DNA of 64,000 nucleotides, from the NCBI RefSeq assembly GCF_000192435.1, contig NZ_AEUD01000012.1, positions 88,942-152,941 of the forward strand, in the 5' to 3' direction. The translations under genes and the position numbers were made by a program. The stretch is from Gordonia neofelifaecis NRRL B-59395 (GTDB lineage Bacteria > Actinomycetota > Actinomycetes > Mycobacteriales > Mycobacteriaceae). Under the pieces are notes generated by a model, which searched no databases, was not told where the DNA came from, and was given only the letters and a program-made list of their open reading frames with translations. Positions 9,296 through 18,931 of this stretch are shown piece after piece; position 1 is the first letter of the stretch, and each line of letters starts with the position of its first letter.

Positions 9296-9475
9296 CGCCG
9301 TTCCTCCATTCCGTTCCAGTCCCTGCTCACGATCACGGAGCCTCGGGTACCAGACGTTCGCCACCACGATAGGCGCGGCCGCAGCGTCCCGGCTACGCGG
9401 TGTGACAACTTTCACCACGCGGGTGGTTGAGCGATCGCAGCGCCGCTGGCCCGCTGGTTGAGCGATCGCCCCGCC

Positions 9476-9581
9476 CGCTGGTTGAGCGAGCGGAGCGAGT
9501 CGAAACCGACGAAACCCGGGCTGGAAATCACTACCAGCCCAGGTCACGAGGTTTCGACTCGCTCCGCTCGCTCAACCAGCG
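9476..9581. repeat. Long perfect inverted repeat (interspersed palindromic element)
   Basis: The arm at 9476-9507 is repeated as its exact complement at 9550-9581 (32 bp each, 42-base loop). The arm contains GAGCGAGCGGAGCGAGTCG. Shorter relatives precede it at about 9424 and 9455. The same core recurs at 63.8 kb and inside kdpB. Confidence 0.9.
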
Positions 9582-9698
9582 AGAGGGGCGCGCTCGACCA
9601 GCGAGAGAGGCACGCCCAACCGGCGAGCGGGGCGCGCTCAACCAGCGAGAGAGGCACGCTCAACCAGCGAGAGGGGCGCGCTCAACTGACGAGAGTCG
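9567..9698. repeat. Six tandem 22-bp units derived from the end of the palindromic element
   Basis: Units begin at 9567, 9589, 9611, 9633, 9655 and 9677. Each has the form CGCTCAACCAGCGAGAG followed by GG, with small changes. The first unit is the outer end of the palindrome arm, so the array seems to have grown from it. It stops two bases before the stop codon of the next gene. Together with the inverted repeat it fills the gene-free gap 9296-9699; 9296-9423 shows nothing recognisable beyond the probable promoter of the panC operon. Confidence 0.85.
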
Positions 9699-9699
9699 T

Positions 9700-10605
9700 T
9701 CAGTCGCGGCGGCGGCGACCACGCTGACTGAGCAGTTCACTGGCCGGGCGGCCCGCGGAGTGCGCGCCGTCGTCGCTCGGCGGCGCCGATCGGCGCCCCT
9801 GGCCCGACTGCTGCGGCTGCACCGGCTGCGGCCCGGTCTCCGGGACTTCCGGGGGTTCATACGCCTGCGCCCCGTAGGCGACGCGCTCGATCTGTGTGGT
9901 GGCCGCCGGGTCGTCGGACTCCGGCGCGGCGGCCGGGGCCTCCTCCGGCGCGTCCGTCACCACGGGGATGATCTCGGTGAGTTCCACCGGATCGACCTCT
10001 TCGACGTCCTGCGGCTCGTCGGGCAGATGACGACCGGGATCCGACGGCGGCGCGGTCGACGCGAAATCTCGGTCGGCCACCACTCGATCGTCGGCGGCCG
10101 CGGTGGCGTACCCGGCACCGGCCAGACCCGAACCGAGTTCACGCGGCCGTTCCAGACCGATCGCCGCGCGCATGTCGGGCAGCGGGGTGCCGAGCAGTTG
10201 CTCGAGGCTGGCCCGCAACGCCAGCACCTGCGCCTTGAGTTCCTCGAGCTCCACGTTCGACTCGCTCGCGACCTCCTGACGGATCGCGGATTCGACATCC
10301 GATTCGTACTGGCGCCGCGCGGCGATCTCTCGCTCGAGCTGCAGTTCGTACACGAGCCGAAGATCCCGGCTGCGGGACTCCGCGACGTCGGCCTGCCTGC
10401 GGTACTTCGTCACCAGCACCGCGCCGATCACCGCGGCCCACAGCGCGGCGATCACCGCGAGCGTCGCCGGAACGGAGAAGTCGTTGCCGAAGATCATCAA
10501 CAGACTGGCCACGATGGCGAGCACGACGAACAACCCGATGAGCCATTGTCCGGCCGACGACGGTCGTTTCTTGGCGGCCTCTTCGGATCGTTCCTTAGTG
10601 GTCAT
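9700..10605 (-). CDS. Two-TM membrane protein with coiled coil and disordered tail (DUF6779-like)
   Basis: This 301-residue protein of unknown function has two membrane segments at about residues 21-40 and 46-66. A charged, probably coiled-coil stretch follows (about 70-140), then a long acidic, proline- and glutamine-rich tail ending in basic residues (QRGRRRRD). By position it matches Rv3604c in the mycobacterial pan-fol cluster. The ATG at 10605 is the first that gives a cytosolic charged N-terminus (MTTKERSEEAAKKR). Confidence 0.8.
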   Translation of the reverse strand: MTTKERSEEAAKKRPSSAGQWLIGLFVVLAIVASLLMIFGNDFSVPATLAVIAALWAAVIGAVLVTKYRRQADVAESRSRDLRLVYELQLEREIAARRQYESDVESAIRQEVASESNVELEELKAQVLALRASLEQLLGTPLPDMRAAIGLERPRELGSGLAGAGYATAAADDRVVADRDFASTAPPSDPGRHLPDEPQDVEEVDPVELTEIIPVVTDAPEEAPAAAPESDDPAATTQIERVAYGAQAYEPPEVPETGPQPVQPQQSGQGRRSAPPSDDGAHSAGRPASELLSQRGRRRRD

Positions 10606-10667
10606 GAAGGCAAACTTACCGCCCTTGACACCGCGACCGGCGTCACCGAGCGGTCCGTGTCGGAGAT

Positions 10668-11222
10668 TCACGCAGGTGCGGGAGGGCTGTTCGGAGTCGT
10701 TTCCGCGTTGTCGGCCGAGGGATCGTCCGGCGCCCGGCAGCAGTGCTCGAGCCACAGGGCGGCGGCGGCGAGCACGATGCCGCCGACCAGTCCGACGATC
10801 GCGCCGATCCGGTCCGCGCGGGCCGCCTCGAGTATCCCGTTCTGCAGCAGGAACACCAGCACGCCGGCCCAGCCGCCCGCGGCGACCGCGCCCAGGATGG
10901 CCGAGGCCTTGGCCAGCGCAACCAGCCGAGCCGCATTGATCGGGTGCAGCTGCCCCTTTCCGCGCCCGATCTCCTTCTCCGCCACACGCTTTCGCACGAT
11001 GAAACCGATCACCACCTCGAGCGCTGCGACCACATAGAGTGAGATACCCGACAGCCACGGCAGGCTCGGGAAGGCCCCGTAGTTGTAGTGGATCAGGATC
11101 CAGAGCGCGATCGCGACCACCACGGCGACGACCATCAGATCCCGGATCCGCGTCGGTCCGAGTTTGTGGCCCTCATCGTCGCCGGGCTGCTGATCGGGCC
11201 CGGACGGGGTCGGCATGGTCAT
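10668..11222 (-). CDS. DUF3180-type four-TM membrane protein
   Basis: This 184-residue integral membrane protein has hydrophobic segments at about residues 29-46, 60-77, 98-130 (long, perhaps bent) and 139-158. It corresponds to Rv3605c, always found beside folK in this group. The start ATG at 11222 overlaps the folK stop as ATGA. The conserved strip GRGKGQLHPINAARLVALAKAS links TM2 and TM3. No function is established; a role linked to folate genes is only inferred from coupling. Confidence 0.85.
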   Translation of the reverse strand: MTMPTPSGPDQQPGDDEGHKLGPTRIRDLMVVAVVVAIALWILIHYNYGAFPSLPWLSGISLYVVAALEVVIGFIVRKRVAEKEIGRGKGQLHPINAARLVALAKASAILGAVAAGGWAGVLVFLLQNGILEAARADRIGAIVGLVGGIVLAAAALWLEHCCRAPDDPSADNAETTPNSPPAPA

Positions 11223-11728
11223 CCCGCAGCCCCCGCTCGACGCACGCCCGCGACCTCGTCCGGGTCGAGGGCCTCGATCAGCGTCGTCACCGCAAGTTCC
11301 CCGTCCGGCGTCACCAGCCGCGCGTCCGGATCGATCTCCAGCCACGGGACCAGGACGAACGCCCGCTGCGCTGCGCGCGGGTGCGGCAGCGTCAGTTCGG
11401 GATCGTCGGAGATCACCGTCGCGCCGTCGACCTCGACCGTCACCACATCGACGTCGAGCGTCCGGGGCCCCCAGCGGACGTCGCGCACCCGCTGCGCCTC
11501 TCGCTCCATCTCCCAGCAGAACTCCAGCCACTCCCGCGGCGTTCGCTCGCCTTCGGCGATGATCGTGATGTTCGCGAAGTCGTCCTGCTCCACCCCGCCC
11601 CACGGCGGCGTCAGGTACACGCTCGACGCGGCCCGCAGCTCGCTGCCGAGCGCACTCACCACGCGCTGCAGGTGTGCACGACTGTCGCCGATGTTGGACC
11701 CGGCCGACAGAACCGCACGCGAGGTCAC
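11219..11728 (-). CDS. folK: 6-hydroxymethyl-7,8-dihydropterin pyrophosphokinase
   Basis: This 169-residue enzyme transfers pyrophosphate from ATP to the pterin before dihydropteroate synthesis. The N-terminal motif LSAGSNIGD and the signature [14 protein letters not shown] are intact, with [15 protein letters not shown] near the C-terminus. The GTG start at 11728 overlaps the folB stop as GTGA. It works directly after FolB and before FolP, all encoded in this run. Confidence 0.95.
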   Translation of the reverse strand: MTSRAVLSAGSNIGDSRAHLQRVVSALGSELRAASSVYLTPPWGGVEQDDFANITIIAEGERTPREWLEFCWEMEREAQRVRDVRWGPRTLDVDVVTVEVDGATVISDDPELTLPHPRAAQRAFVLVPWLEIDPDARLVTPDGELAVTTLIEALDPDEVAGVRRAGAAG

Positions 11729-12123
11729 GACGTCGCCTGCCTCGCCGCCGCGACGGCCCGGGTCTTCACCGAGCGACGGGTGACGACCGCGACGTCGTCG
11801 AAGGCGAGGGGGATCGGCGCCGACGGCTTGTGCACCGTGACTTCGCACGCGGAGATCCGCGCATCGCCCATGATCGTGTCGGCGATCTCGGCGCCGACCG
11901 TCTCGATCAGGTTGCGCGGTGTGCCCGCGACGATGTCGTGCGCCTGCTGCGCCAGACCGCCGTAGTCGACGGTGTCGGCGAGGTCGTCGCTGGCTGCGGC
12001 CGCCTGGAGGTCGAGCCACAGGGTGATGTCGATGATGAAGTCCTGGCCGTCGCGGCGCTCGTGGTCGAAGACCCCGTGGTTGCCGCGGACCCGCAGTCCG
12101 CGCAGTTCGATGCGATCAGCCAT
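11725..12123 (-). CDS. folB: Dihydroneopterin aldolase
   Basis: This 132-residue cytosolic aldolase converts dihydroneopterin to hydroxymethyl-dihydropterin. The N-terminal [17 protein letters not shown], the glutamate in [12 protein letters not shown] and the catalytic lysine in [11 protein letters not shown] are all present. The ATG at 12123 overlaps the end of folP by 8 bases (ATGGCTGA), which fixes the start. Confidence 0.95.
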   Translation of the reverse strand: MADRIELRGLRVRGNHGVFDHERRDGQDFIIDITLWLDLQAAAASDDLADTVDYGGLAQQAHDIVAGTPRNLIETVGAEIADTIMGDARISACEVTVHKPSAPIPLAFDDVAVVTRRSVKTRAVAAARQATS

Positions 12124-13018
12124 GTTCCCTGCCTCTCCGGCCGCCGCCTCGCCAGGCGAGGGCCACTTCGATGGCGTCGCGACTGGCCGCGACGTCGTGC
12201 ACCCGGACACCCCAGGCGCCGCCGGCCGCGGACAGCGCGGAGATCGCCGCGGTGGCGACCTCGCGCCCCGCCGGCGGCCGATCGACGCCGTCTCGCTGCA
12301 GCAGCGATCCGAGGAAACGTTTGCGAGAGGCACCGATCAGCACGGGGAAGCCCAACCCCACCAGGGTCGGGAGAGCGTGCAGCAGCGCCCAGTTGTGTTC
12401 GGCGGTCTTCGCGAAACCGAGCCCCGGATCCAACACGATCTGGTCCGGGTCGACACCTGCCGCGACCGCGGCGTCCACCTGACCGAGCAGTTCGCCGGTC
12501 ACCTCGGCGACCACGTCGCGATACCCGCCGGCCTCGTCGACGCGGTGGGTGAAGTGACGATCGCCGCCCGGTGCGTCGTCGGCCGGCCGCCAGTGCATGA
12601 GGATCCACGGGACGCCCGCATCCGCGAGGACGCGGCCCATGTCGGGATCGGCACGACCGCCGGACACATCGTTGATCAGGTCCGCTCCGGCCGCCAGCGC
12701 ATCGGCCGCCACCGCGGCGCGCATGGTGTCCACCGACACCCGGGCACCCGCCGCGACGAGTTCCCGGATCACCGGCACGACGCGCGCCGACTCGGTCGCC
12801 GGGTCCACGCGGACAGCGCCCGGCCTGGTCGACTCGCCGCCGACGTCGATGATGTCGGCGCCCGCGCCCCGCAACTCGAGTCCGTGTGCGACCGCCCGGT
12901 CACGCTGGAGGTAGCGGCCGCCGTCGGAGAACGAGTCCGCGGTCACGTTCAGCACCCCCATCACGAGGGTGCGGTCGAGCTCGTCGGCCCCTGCGCTCAC
13001 CGGGCGGTCCGGGTTCAC
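12116..13018 (-). CDS. folP: Dihydropteroate synthase
   Basis: This 300-residue TIM-barrel enzyme, the sulfonamide target, condenses p-aminobenzoate with the pterin pyrophosphate. Motifs in order are [46 protein letters not shown] and GASRKRFLG. The GTG at 13018 overlaps the folE stop as GTGA and was taken as the start. A later ATG at the MGVLN motif would cut off part of the first strand. Confidence 0.95.
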   Translation of the reverse strand: MNPDRPVSAGADELDRTLVMGVLNVTADSFSDGGRYLQRDRAVAHGLELRGAGADIIDVGGESTRPGAVRVDPATESARVVPVIRELVAAGARVSVDTMRAAVAADALAAGADLINDVSGGRADPDMGRVLADAGVPWILMHWRPADDAPGGDRHFTHRVDEAGGYRDVVAEVTGELLGQVDAAVAAGVDPDQIVLDPGLGFAKTAEHNWALLHALPTLVGLGFPVLIGASRKRFLGSLLQRDGVDRPPAGREVATAAISALSAAGGAWGVRVHDVAASRDAIEVALAWRGGGRRGREHG

Positions 13019-13683
13019 CGCGTGATGAGGTCGAGTGCTTCGCCGCGGGAGACCGCACTGGTCTTGAACAGGCCGCGCACCGCCGAGGTCGTGGTGCGGG
13101 CGCCCGGCTTGCGGATGCCGCGCATCGCCATGCACAGGTGCTCGGCCTCGATCACGACGATCACGCCGCGCGGATCCAGCTTGCGCACCAGCGCGTCGGC
13201 GATCTGGCTGGTCAGTCGTTCCTGGACCTGCGGGCGCTTCGCATACAGGTCGACGACGCGAGCCAGCTTCGACAGCCCCGTGACCTGGCCGGTCTCTCCC
13301 GGGATGTAGCCGACGTGGGCCACACCGTGGAAGGACACCAGGTGATGCTCGCAGGTCGAGTACATCGGGATGTCCTTCACCAGCACGAGTTCCTCGTGGT
13401 CCTCGTCGAAGACGGTCGCCAGCACCTCGTCGGGATCGGTGTAGAGACCCGCGAACATCTCGCGGTACGCGTTGGCGACCCGGGTCGGCGTGCGCTTGAG
13501 TCCGGCGCGGTCGGGATCCTCGCCGACGGCGATCAGGAGCTCGCGCACGGCGGCCTCGGCCCGGGCCTGGTCGAACAGCCGGTCGCCTGCGGCCGCCGGG
13601 ACGTGCAGGGCGTCGACGGCGTGTGCGCCGCCGTCACCGTTCCGATCGATGCTGGTGGTCATCTCCCCATGCTCTCCGTTCAC
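13015..13683 (-). CDS. folE: GTP cyclohydrolase I
   Basis: This enzyme of about 222 residues opens GTP to 7,8-dihydroneopterin triphosphate. Zinc ligands are in [12 protein letters not shown] and [10 protein letters not shown]. The core from [14 protein letters not shown] to GEALDLITR is full length. GTG at 13683 is preferred as start because AAGGAG lies 6 bases upstream; a GTG at 13698 overlaps the ftsH stop, and an ATG at 13662 is also possible. It heads the folE-folP-folB-folK run directly behind ftsH. Confidence 0.95.
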   Translation of the reverse strand: MNGEHGEMTTSIDRNGDGGAHAVDALHVPAAAGDRLFDQARAEAAVRELLIAVGEDPDRAGLKRTPTRVANAYREMFAGLYTDPDEVLATVFDEDHEELVLVKDIPMYSTCEHHLVSFHGVAHVGYIPGETGQVTGLSKLARVVDLYAKRPQVQERLTSQIADALVRKLDPRGVIVVIEAEHLCMAMRGIRKPGARTTTSAVRGLFKTSAVSRGEALDLITR

Positions 13684-13694
13684 TGGGGTCTCCT

Positions 13695-16041
13695 TCACTG
13701 CCCGTCCCGCCGATCGTCCGCGGGCGGCCAGCCCGGGGCCGACCAGTCGCGCGGTGCACCGTAGTCGGGGCGAGTGCCGTGACCGTGGCCGGAACGCGGT
13801 GCGTGCGGTCCGGTGCCCGGCTCCGCCGCCGGATCCGGGTACTGCTGCGGGTTTCCGTTTCCGGGCGCACCGTACTGCGGGGTTCCCGGCTGGGGTGCCG
13901 CGGGATACGGCTCGCCGTACGGCTGTCCGGTGTACTGCTGCGGAGTCCCCTGCTGCGGCGCGCCGTAGGGCTGGCCGCCGTACTGCGGGGCCTGCGGCTG
14001 CGGGGCACCGTACTGGGCGGGCTGTCCGTACGCCGGCGTCGCGGGGTCCGCCTGCGGAGTCACCGGCACCGGCTCCTCGACCGGCGGCCACGGCTCGCCG
14101 CGTTCGGCGGCGAGCTCGCCCGGGGTCTTGATCGGCGGCTTAGAGCTCGGGACGCGTTCGCCGAAGACGTCGAACTTGGTGATCCGCGGTCGCTTGCCGA
14201 CCTCGTCGAGAATCGTCTCGAGATCCTTGCGGACCAGCGTCTCCTTCTCCAGCAGCTGCCCGGCGAGCACGTCGAGCACGTCGCGGTACTGGTTCAGGAT
14301 CGACCACGCCTCGGTGTGCGCGGCCTCGATCAGGTTGCGGACCTCCTCGTCGATCTCGGCGGCGACACCGGTCGAGTAGTCGGGCGTGGAACCCATTCCC
14401 CGTCCGAGGAACGGGTCACCCTGCTCCTGCCCGTAGCGCACCGCGCCGAGCTTGGCGCTCATGCCGTACTCGGTCACCATCGCGCGGGCGATCTTGGTGG
14501 CCTGGTCGATGTCGGAGCTCGCACCGGTGGTCGGCTCGTGGAAGACGAGTTCCTCGGCCGCACGACCGCCCATCGCCATCACCAGGCGCGCGATCATCTC
14601 CGACCGGGTCATCAGGTCCTTGTCCTGTTCCGGGACCGCGAGCGCATGCCCGCCGGTGCGTCCGCGCGCCAGGATGGTGACCTTGTAGATCGGGTCGAGG
14701 TCCGGCATCGCCCACGCGGCCAGCGTGTGACCGCTCTCGTGGTACGCGACCACCTTCTTCTCGTGCTCGCTGATGATGCGGCTCTTCCGGGCCAGATTGG
14801 CGTCCGCCGTTCTCGACCGTGGTGAGTCGTAGTGTGCCTCGTTCGAGCGCCTCACCGGTGATCACCGTCTTGTTCTCACGCGCGGTGAGCAGGGCCGACT
14901 CGTTGATGACGTTCGCGAGGTCGGCGCCGGACATGCCCGGGGTGCGCTTGGCGAGACCGTCGAGGTCCGCGTCGGGCGCGATCGGCTTGCCCTTCGAGTG
15001 CACCGCGAGGATCGCCTTGCGGCCCGCGATGTCCGGGTTGCTGACCGGGATCTGCCGATCGAAGCGACCGGGACGCAGGAGGGCCGGGTCGAGGATGTCG
15101 GGCCGGTTGGTGGCCGCCATCACGATGACGCCGGAGCGGTCGCCGAAGCCGTCCATCTCGACGAGCAGCTGGTTCAGCGTCTGCTCGCGTTCATCGTGAC
15201 CGCCGCCGAGACCGGCACCGCGCTGACGTCCGACGGCATCGATCTCGTCGACGAAGATGATGCACGGGCTGCTCTGCTTGGCCTGTTCGAACAGATCGCG
15301 GACGCGCGACGCACCGACGCCGACGAACATCTCGACGAAGTCCGAGCCGGAGATCGTGAAGAACGGGACGCCCGCCTCGCCGGCCACCGCGCGTGCGAGG
15401 AGTGTCTTGCCGGTGCCGGGCGGACCGTAGAGGAGCACGCCCTTGGGGATCTTGGCGCCGAGCGCCTGATAGCGCGCCGGGTTCTGCAGGAAGTCGCGGA
15501 TCTCGTCGAGCTCCTCGACTGCCTCGTCAGCGCCCGCCACATCGGCGAACGTGGTCTTGGGCATGTCCTTGCTGAGCTGCTTGGCCTTCGACTTGCCGAA
15601 GCCCATCACGCCGCCGCGGCCGCCCTGCATCCGGCTCATCACGAAGAAGAACAGGCCGAACAGGATCACCATCGGGAGGACGAAGATCAGGATCGACTGC
15701 CAGATCCCCGAGTCCTTGGTGACGTTGGTCTGATACTCGGCGCCGGAGTTGACGACCGAGTTGAACACCCGGTTGGTCACCCCCGCCGGGTACTGCGTCG
15801 AGATCTTGGTGGCGTCGGAGTCGTCCACCTTGATCGGCTGCTTGAGCTCGATCCGGAGGCGCTGCTCGCGATCGTCGATCTGGACCGACTTCACGTTCTT
15901 CTTGTCCAACTGGGTCATCGCGACCGACGTGTCGACGTCGGAGTACTCGCGATCGGAATTCCGCATCATGCTGAAGCCCCAGATGGCGAACAGAATGACG
16001 GCCACGATGGCCAGATTCCGGAACAGTGTCTTGCGATTCAT
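13695..16041 (-). pseudogene. ftsH: ATP-dependent zinc metalloprotease FtsH, interrupted by an apparent frameshift
   Basis: The membrane-bound AAA+ protease is split into two frames. From 16041 to about 14841 the N-terminal half reads well: TM1 at residues 8-24, TM2 at 117-135, Walker A GPPGTGKT at 206-213, FVDEIDAVG, and the second region of homology [13 protein letters not shown]. After GEALE (about residue 400) this frame turns into unrelated sequence and stops at 14416. The protease half continues in another frame from about 14840 to 13695, with zinc motif HESGH, the third ligand in [13 protein letters not shown] and a long Q/P/G/Y-rich tail. FtsH is generally important, so a base error in this sequence is as likely as a true mutation. 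Confidence 0.85.
14780..14845 (-). other. Frameshift junction in ftsH with atypical linker
   Basis: Reading the minus strand, the family sequence EALEEA can be recovered by dropping one C from the GAACGAG at 14838-14844. After that the frame gives [15 protein letters not shown] before rejoining the family at [12 protein letters not shown]. The family normally has a short linker of about nine residues here, so some 18-19 extra bases seem present as well as the frame change. Confidence 0.6.
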
Positions 16042-16258
16042 GCGTGTACGCGTGGGCTCGGGTCGTCGCGTTCGGTGTGCACTACGCCACCGCGCCCATT
16101 TGTCCTTCCCGTCGACTCGAAATACGAGGCTACCTGTAGGAGGTCGGATACCTGCCGTCGAACGGTCCGCTCGAATCGAGGGCCGGCGTCAGTCGCCGCC
16201 TGCACACTCAACGTCGCAGGCGATCCGGATGTTCCGGCGGCCGATCAGCGGTGGCCGG

Positions 16259-16822
16259 TCAGGACGAGTACACCGCCGGATGCAGCTTGCCGACGTACGG
16301 CAGATCGCGGTAGCGCTCGGCGAAGTCGAGCCCGTATCCGACGACGAACTCGTTCGGGATGTCGAAGCCGACGTCGGCGACGTCGAGGGTGGCCCGCACG
16401 GCCTCCGGCTTCCGCAGCAGGGTCACCACCTCCAGCGACCGCGGCGACCGCGTCGCGAGGTTCTTGATCAGCCACGACAGCGTGAGACCGGAGTCGATGA
16501 TGTCCTCGACGATCAACACGTCGCGGTCGGTGATGTCCCGGTCGAGGTCCTTGAGGATCCGGACCACACCCGACGACGACGTCGACGACCCGTAGCTCGA
16601 CACCGCCATGAACTCGAGCTGCGACGGGATCGGCAGCGCCCGCGCGAAGTCGGTCATGAACATCACGGCGCCCTTGAGGACGCCGATCAGCACGAGGTCG
16701 TCGGGGGCGTCTTTGTACCGCTCACCCACCGCTTGAGCCATCTCCACCGTTCGAGCCTGAATCTGCTCCTGGGTGATCAGGACTTCTTCGATGTCATCGC
16801 CATAGCTGTCGTCGCGGTCCAC
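16259..16822 (-). CDS. hpt: Hypoxanthine phosphoribosyltransferase
   Basis: This 187-residue purine salvage enzyme makes IMP or GMP from the base and PRPP. The PRPP-binding loop is [11 protein letters not shown], with [12 protein letters not shown] and [30 protein letters not shown] typical of the family. The GTG start at 16822 gives the usual N-terminus ([15 protein letters not shown]); the frame is open further upstream without family similarity. The 217-base gap to ftsH (16042-16258) shows no gene. In mycobacteria hpt sits next to tilS; here three secreted-protein genes lie between. Confidence 0.93.
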   Translation of the reverse strand: MDRDDSYGDDIEEVLITQEQIQARTVEMAQAVGERYKDAPDDLVLIGVLKGAVMFMTDFARALPIPSQLEFMAVSSYGSSTSSSGVVRILKDLDRDITDRDVLIVEDIIDSGLTLSWLIKNLATRSPRSLEVVTLLRKPEAVRATLDVADVGFDIPNEFVVGYGLDFAERYRDLPYVGKLHPAVYSS

Positions 16823-17058
16823 CCCTATAGCTTCGCACGAGCCCCCGACTGCGCGACCGCGGGTTTGCCGATGGGGCTCCGTGCCGCCGGAGTCGACGCG
16901 GCCCAGACACCGGCGAATGGTCTTTTTTGTGACGTAGGCAACTCTGAATCGACGTTTCTGCGACTTCGGGATTGCCCCGAACGGGCGATTCACGTCCGAT
17001 GTTGCGAACGCACGGACTTCGCCGACTGCGGCTCATTGAATCCCAGGAAAGGTTGAGC

Positions 17059-17928
17059 ATGCCTCTTCGCCACCTGCTGCGGACCGCGTTCGTCGTCTTC
17101 GCAGCCCTCATCACTGCACTCCCGTTCGTCGCCGCACCCGCGCACGCCGCACCGGTCGACGCAGTACCGCGCGCTCAGATCCAGGCCGGCGCCTCGGACG
17201 TGAGTGTGAGGGTCTTCAACGCCACCGTCGCCGCCGAGCCCGGCTACCTGGTGATCCGGAATCGGGCAGGCGCCGAGATCGAGCGGTTCCCGCTGGCCTT
17301 CATCGCGCCCGACGACCGGTCGTATCCGATCGACGCATCCGTCTCCGGGAACGTCGCCCGCCTGACGCCGTCCACCGATGCCGCCCGCTCGACGTCGACC
17401 GACGCGGTTCTCGTCGACCAGGGCTTCGGCACCGATTCCAACGGATTCAAGTCGAAGTGGGAGCGCGACGACGCCGCACTCTCGCGACTCACCAAGGAGG
17501 TCACCACCGGCGCCACGGTGTCGACCGTGATCGGCGCGGCCCTCGGCGCCGTCCTCGGCGGCCTGGCGGGATGCTTCGTCCTCGCGGCCACCGGGCCGCT
17601 CGGCTGCTTCTTCGCGGGCGTGCCGCTGGGTGCGGCCGCGGGCGCGGGTCTCGGGATCATCATCTCCGGCGGCGTCGCGGGCGCTGCGGTGATCCACTAC
17701 TTCGACACCATCAATCGGCCGTTCAAGACCGTGCCGACCACGACGTCGACGTCGTCCACCGCCTCGAGCAGTTCCACCCGATCGAGCACGGCGAGCGCGC
17801 CGACGACCAAGCGGACCCCGGCCGCCGCGTCGGCATCGTCGAAGCCCGCACCGTCGGAGACCTCCTCGAGGTCGGCAGCGCGAAGCACGTCGAGCGTGCC
17901 GGTCCTGCCGCTGCCTGTCGTCCGTTAG
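17059..17928 (+). CDS. Secreted glycine-zipper protein, paralog 1 (with Ser/Thr-rich tail)
   Basis: I do not recognise a characterised family. The 289-residue protein has a clear signal peptide (AALITALPFVAAPAHA, cleavage after AHA). An N-terminal domain of about 90 residues follows, likely beta-rich. Next comes the conserved block FKSKWERDDAALSRL, then two glycine-rich hydrophobic stretches (GAALGAVLGGLAG and GAAAGAGLGIIISGG), then YFDTINRPFK. Unlike its two neighbours it has about 70 extra residues rich in Ser, Thr and Ala. AGGAAAGG lies 6 bases before the ATG. The gap 16823-17058 before it is AT-richer and probably holds the promoters for this gene and hpt. Confidence 0.85.
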   Translation: MPLRHLLRTAFVVFAALITALPFVAAPAHAAPVDAVPRAQIQAGASDVSVRVFNATVAAEPGYLVIRNRAGAEIERFPLAFIAPDDRSYPIDASVSGNVARLTPSTDAARSTSTDAVLVDQGFGTDSNGFKSKWERDDAALSRLTKEVTTGATVSTVIGAALGAVLGGLAGCFVLAATGPLGCFFAGVPLGAAAGAGLGIIISGGVAGAAVIHYFDTINRPFKTVPTTTSTSSTASSSSTRSSTASAPTTKRTPAAASASSKPAPSETSSRSAARSTSSVPVLPLPVVR

Positions 17929-18071
17929 GACGCCTTTTCGCCTCAGCCGTCACAGGCCCCGCTCTTTCAGCGCAGACTCGGGCGTCTACGGCTTACTTTC
18001 TTCTCATCTTCGGTCACAACATCCGGTGTCGGCATGTGTGCGGGCTCCGTTGGCAGACGAGAGGGAAGATC

Positions 18072-18728
18072 ATGTCGATTCGAAGCGCGGCACGAGGGAC
18101 ATTCATCGCACTGATCGCGGTGCTGACGGCACTGCCGTTCCTGGCCGCCCCGGCGCACGCCTCACCTCCGGCGCCACCACGCGCCGAGGTCAGTACCACC
18201 GCCGACAGCGTCCACGTAACGATCTTCAACGGGACGCTGGCGGTCGAAGACGGTTCGCTGGTGTTCCGCAATCAGAGCGGGGCGGTGGTGGCGAACTATC
18301 CGCTCACCTTCGTCACGCCGGACGCTCGGAGTCATTCGATCGCAGCGACGGTCAACGGGGCCACGGCGACCCTCACTCCGCCGAAGAACGCCGCGGCATC
18401 GTTCCGCAACGACGTCGCCGACCGCGACGGATACCGGAGCAAGAAGGAGCGCGATGACGCCGCGCTCGCTCGCTTCAACTCCGAGATGGCCGCAGGCATG
18501 ACGATCTCGACGATCATCGGCACCGCGATCGGTGCGGTGATCGGCGGCGTCGCCGCGGGCGTCCTATGCGGCGCGACCGCCACCCCGGCGATCATCGCCT
18601 GCATCCCGGTCGGCGCCGCACTCGGCGGCATCGCCGGAACGGTGATCGGCGGCGGCGGTTCGCTGATCAACTCCGCGATCCGCTACTTCACCACCATCAA
18701 CTCGCCGTTCAAGAACGTCGGCCGCTGA
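18072..18728 (+). CDS. Secreted glycine-zipper protein, paralog 2
   Basis: This 218-residue protein is clearly related to the genes before and after it. The signal peptide ends in FLAAPAHA. The shared block DGYRSKKERDDAALARFNSE is followed by ISTIIGTAIGAVIGGVAAG, a second Gly-rich stretch GAALGGIAGTVIGGGG, and the C-terminal motif YFTTINSPFK. There is no Ser/Thr tail. It has two or three cysteines in the hydrophobic part (LCGAT, IIACIP). GAGGGAAG precedes the ATG. Function unknown; the glycine zippers suggest membrane insertion or oligomerisation. Confidence 0.85.
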   Translation: MSIRSAARGTFIALIAVLTALPFLAAPAHASPPAPPRAEVSTTADSVHVTIFNGTLAVEDGSLVFRNQSGAVVANYPLTFVTPDARSHSIAATVNGATATLTPPKNAAASFRNDVADRDGYRSKKERDDAALARFNSEMAAGMTISTIIGTAIGAVIGGVAAGVLCGATATPAIIACIPVGAALGGIAGTVIGGGGSLINSAIRYFTTINSPFKNVGR

Positions 18729-18736
18729 CGACTCGT

Positions 18737-18765
18737 GCCACGCCTCGCCGATCGCGAGGCGTGGC
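18737..18765 (+). terminator. Hairpin terminator after paralog 2
   Basis: A 12-bp perfect stem (GCCACGCCTCGC with its complement) and a 5-base loop lie 8 bases after the stop codon, followed by TTCGTCGT. This suggests paralogs 2 and 3 are separate transcripts. The remaining gap to 18931 shows no gene. Confidence 0.6.
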
Positions 18766-18931
18766 TTCGTCGTGTCCACGGCGACACCGGGCGTCTCGCC
18801 GCACTCGTCCGACATTCACGTGAAACTCATCGAAACGGCGCGAAATCACCTCATACCGGCACGAAATCTGACATGTTGGTCACGATCGGAAGTCGGGGCG
18901 GTCACAGTCACAGCCAAATGAGAGGTAGTTC

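Noticed and set aside
9567-9698. Regulator-binding iterons or a replication origin
   Set aside because: The 22-bp units derive from an interspersed repeat and no replication gene is close.
9427-11037. A 536-codon plus-strand frame across the repeat block and two membrane protein genes
   Set aside because: Its start lies in repeats and the rest is antisense to conserved genes coupled to folK.
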